Below, piece by piece: positions 63,202 through 64,000 of a DNA stretch of 64,000 nt. The stretch is from Hydractinia symbiolongicarpus. Lineage: Eukaryota > Cnidaria > Hydrozoa > Anthoathecata > Hydractiniidae. The stretch covers positions 9,796,001-9,860,000 of the forward strand of contig NC_079877.1 in the NCBI RefSeq assembly GCF_029227915.1, in the 5' to 3' direction. The notes under the pieces were generated by a model. It was given only the letters and a program-made list of their open reading frames with translations. It was not told where the DNA came from and did not search any database. Position 1 is the first letter of the stretch; every line of letters starts with the position of its first letter. The translations under genes and the position numbers were made by a program.

Positions 63202-64000
63202 GTATGTACAACTTACATTGATAATTGGAATTTATACAGGCTTTTTATAATAATATTTTATAAACCAAAAACAGCTCGTTCACTTTTTCTGATTCATTTT
63301 CGCTTTAATAAAATTCAAAATGATTACGAACGTTTGGTTTTTAATTCTTTGTTAACTTATATATCCTATCATATCCTATCATTGATGTAAAATGTATTTT
63401 CTTAGGTTTTATTTGAAGTATTTCTCCCCCACACAAACTAGTTATTTGTCTGTCAGTAGAATTAGGCTGCTGAAGCAACACTACTGTGATTTTTACAACA
63501 GTTTTCGTCGTCAGATTTTTTAATCGTAACTGTGCTATAATTATATGATTTTTGCTTAAAAGATGAGAATATTCCTGTTCTAACAAAAACAAAATTCTTA
63601 TAAACAAAAAACTTGTAAATAAGCTTTTACATTCTTTGTCCCAATTCTTTTGAACCAATAGAATACGTTCTTGCCATATTTCGTATTTACTGAATTTTTT
63701 ACTTATGTCTGTGTATGTTAACAGAAACTACCTAATTGAAATATTTTGGTAGCAATTAATTTAAAGGTTTGAGTTTATCATATTTTTACTTCATTGTTTT
63801 TTTGTATGTGATCAATAGAAAGCATCCTAAGTCTGTATATTAATTTTCTTCCATTGCCTGAAATATAAAAAGTGCTTACGAAATCTATATTGTAATGCTT
63901 GTCTGTCTGTCTGTGTGTCTGTCTGCCTGTCTGTTTGTCTGTGAGCTGCTTTTAGTGATGTGTGAATGCTTACGATGTGTTTTATAAAGTCGAAAACATT
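63202..64000. other. DZIP1 intron (continues off window)
   Basis: The donor at 63202 opens an intron with no further acceptor-plus-coding exon that I can support before the edge. A (GTCT)n-rich stretch at 63898-63942 is the only structure seen. Confidence 0.55.
63898..63942. repeat. Imperfect GTCT microsatellite
   Basis: TGTCTGTCTGTCTGTGTGTC and related units, about ten imperfect tetranucleotides within the last DZIP1 intron in the window. Confidence 0.8.

Overview
The window is AT-rich animal nuclear DNA: intron-rich genes with GT-AG splicing set in a large excess of interspersed repeats. Three host genes have clear metazoan identities: OAF (out at first), TCTP (translationally controlled tumour protein) and DZIP1 (iguana, a ciliary/Hedgehog-pathway protein). 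An intron-containing tyrosine-recombinase gene and a HIRAN-like protein inside a transposon recall families I know mainly from cnidarian genomes. A cnidarian, possibly hydrozoan, is therefore my best guess, but it is an inference and no rRNA or mitochondrial marker is present to test it.

Layout. 1-5870: mostly non-coding, with a tRNA-like relic, low-complexity CCTTGCC DNA, SINE fragments and a hairpin-bearing SINE-like element. 5872-8863 (+): a five-exon, damaged Crypton-like tyrosine recombinase gene. 8864-13110: non-coding, then a tRNA-derived SINE whose GATA tail has grown to about 0.9 kb. 13710-21652: a repeat block with two 597-bp copies containing a 60-bp minisatellite, two copies of a 347-bp unit, and a TA-flanked inverted-repeat element with a second truncated copy. 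21731-26443 (-): a Copia LTR retrotransposon with matching 108-bp LTRs and a 5-bp target duplication but a broken pol. 27860-30411 (+): OAF, four exons. 32767-33283 (-): a degenerate transposase-like fragment. 36135-36672: a 19-bp satellite, followed at 36829-38110 by a TA-flanked inverted-repeat element carrying a HIRAN-like ORF, then a pogo-like transposase relic (-). 45049-50541 (-): TCTP, two coding exons split by a 5-kb intron full of small transposons. 51501-53309: another SINE copy and another TA-flanked inverted-repeat element. 54164-63201 (+): DZIP1, at least 19 in-frame exons, running off the right edge.

The host genes do not form an operon. OAF acts as a secreted protein, TCTP in the cytosol, and DZIP1 at the basal body. 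The most notable points are a 218-residue unrecognised globular segment encoded by one exon inside the DZIP1 reading frame, the HIRAN-like ORF carried between terminal inverted repeats, the intron-bearing tyrosine recombinase, and a Copia start codon lying inside its primer-binding site.
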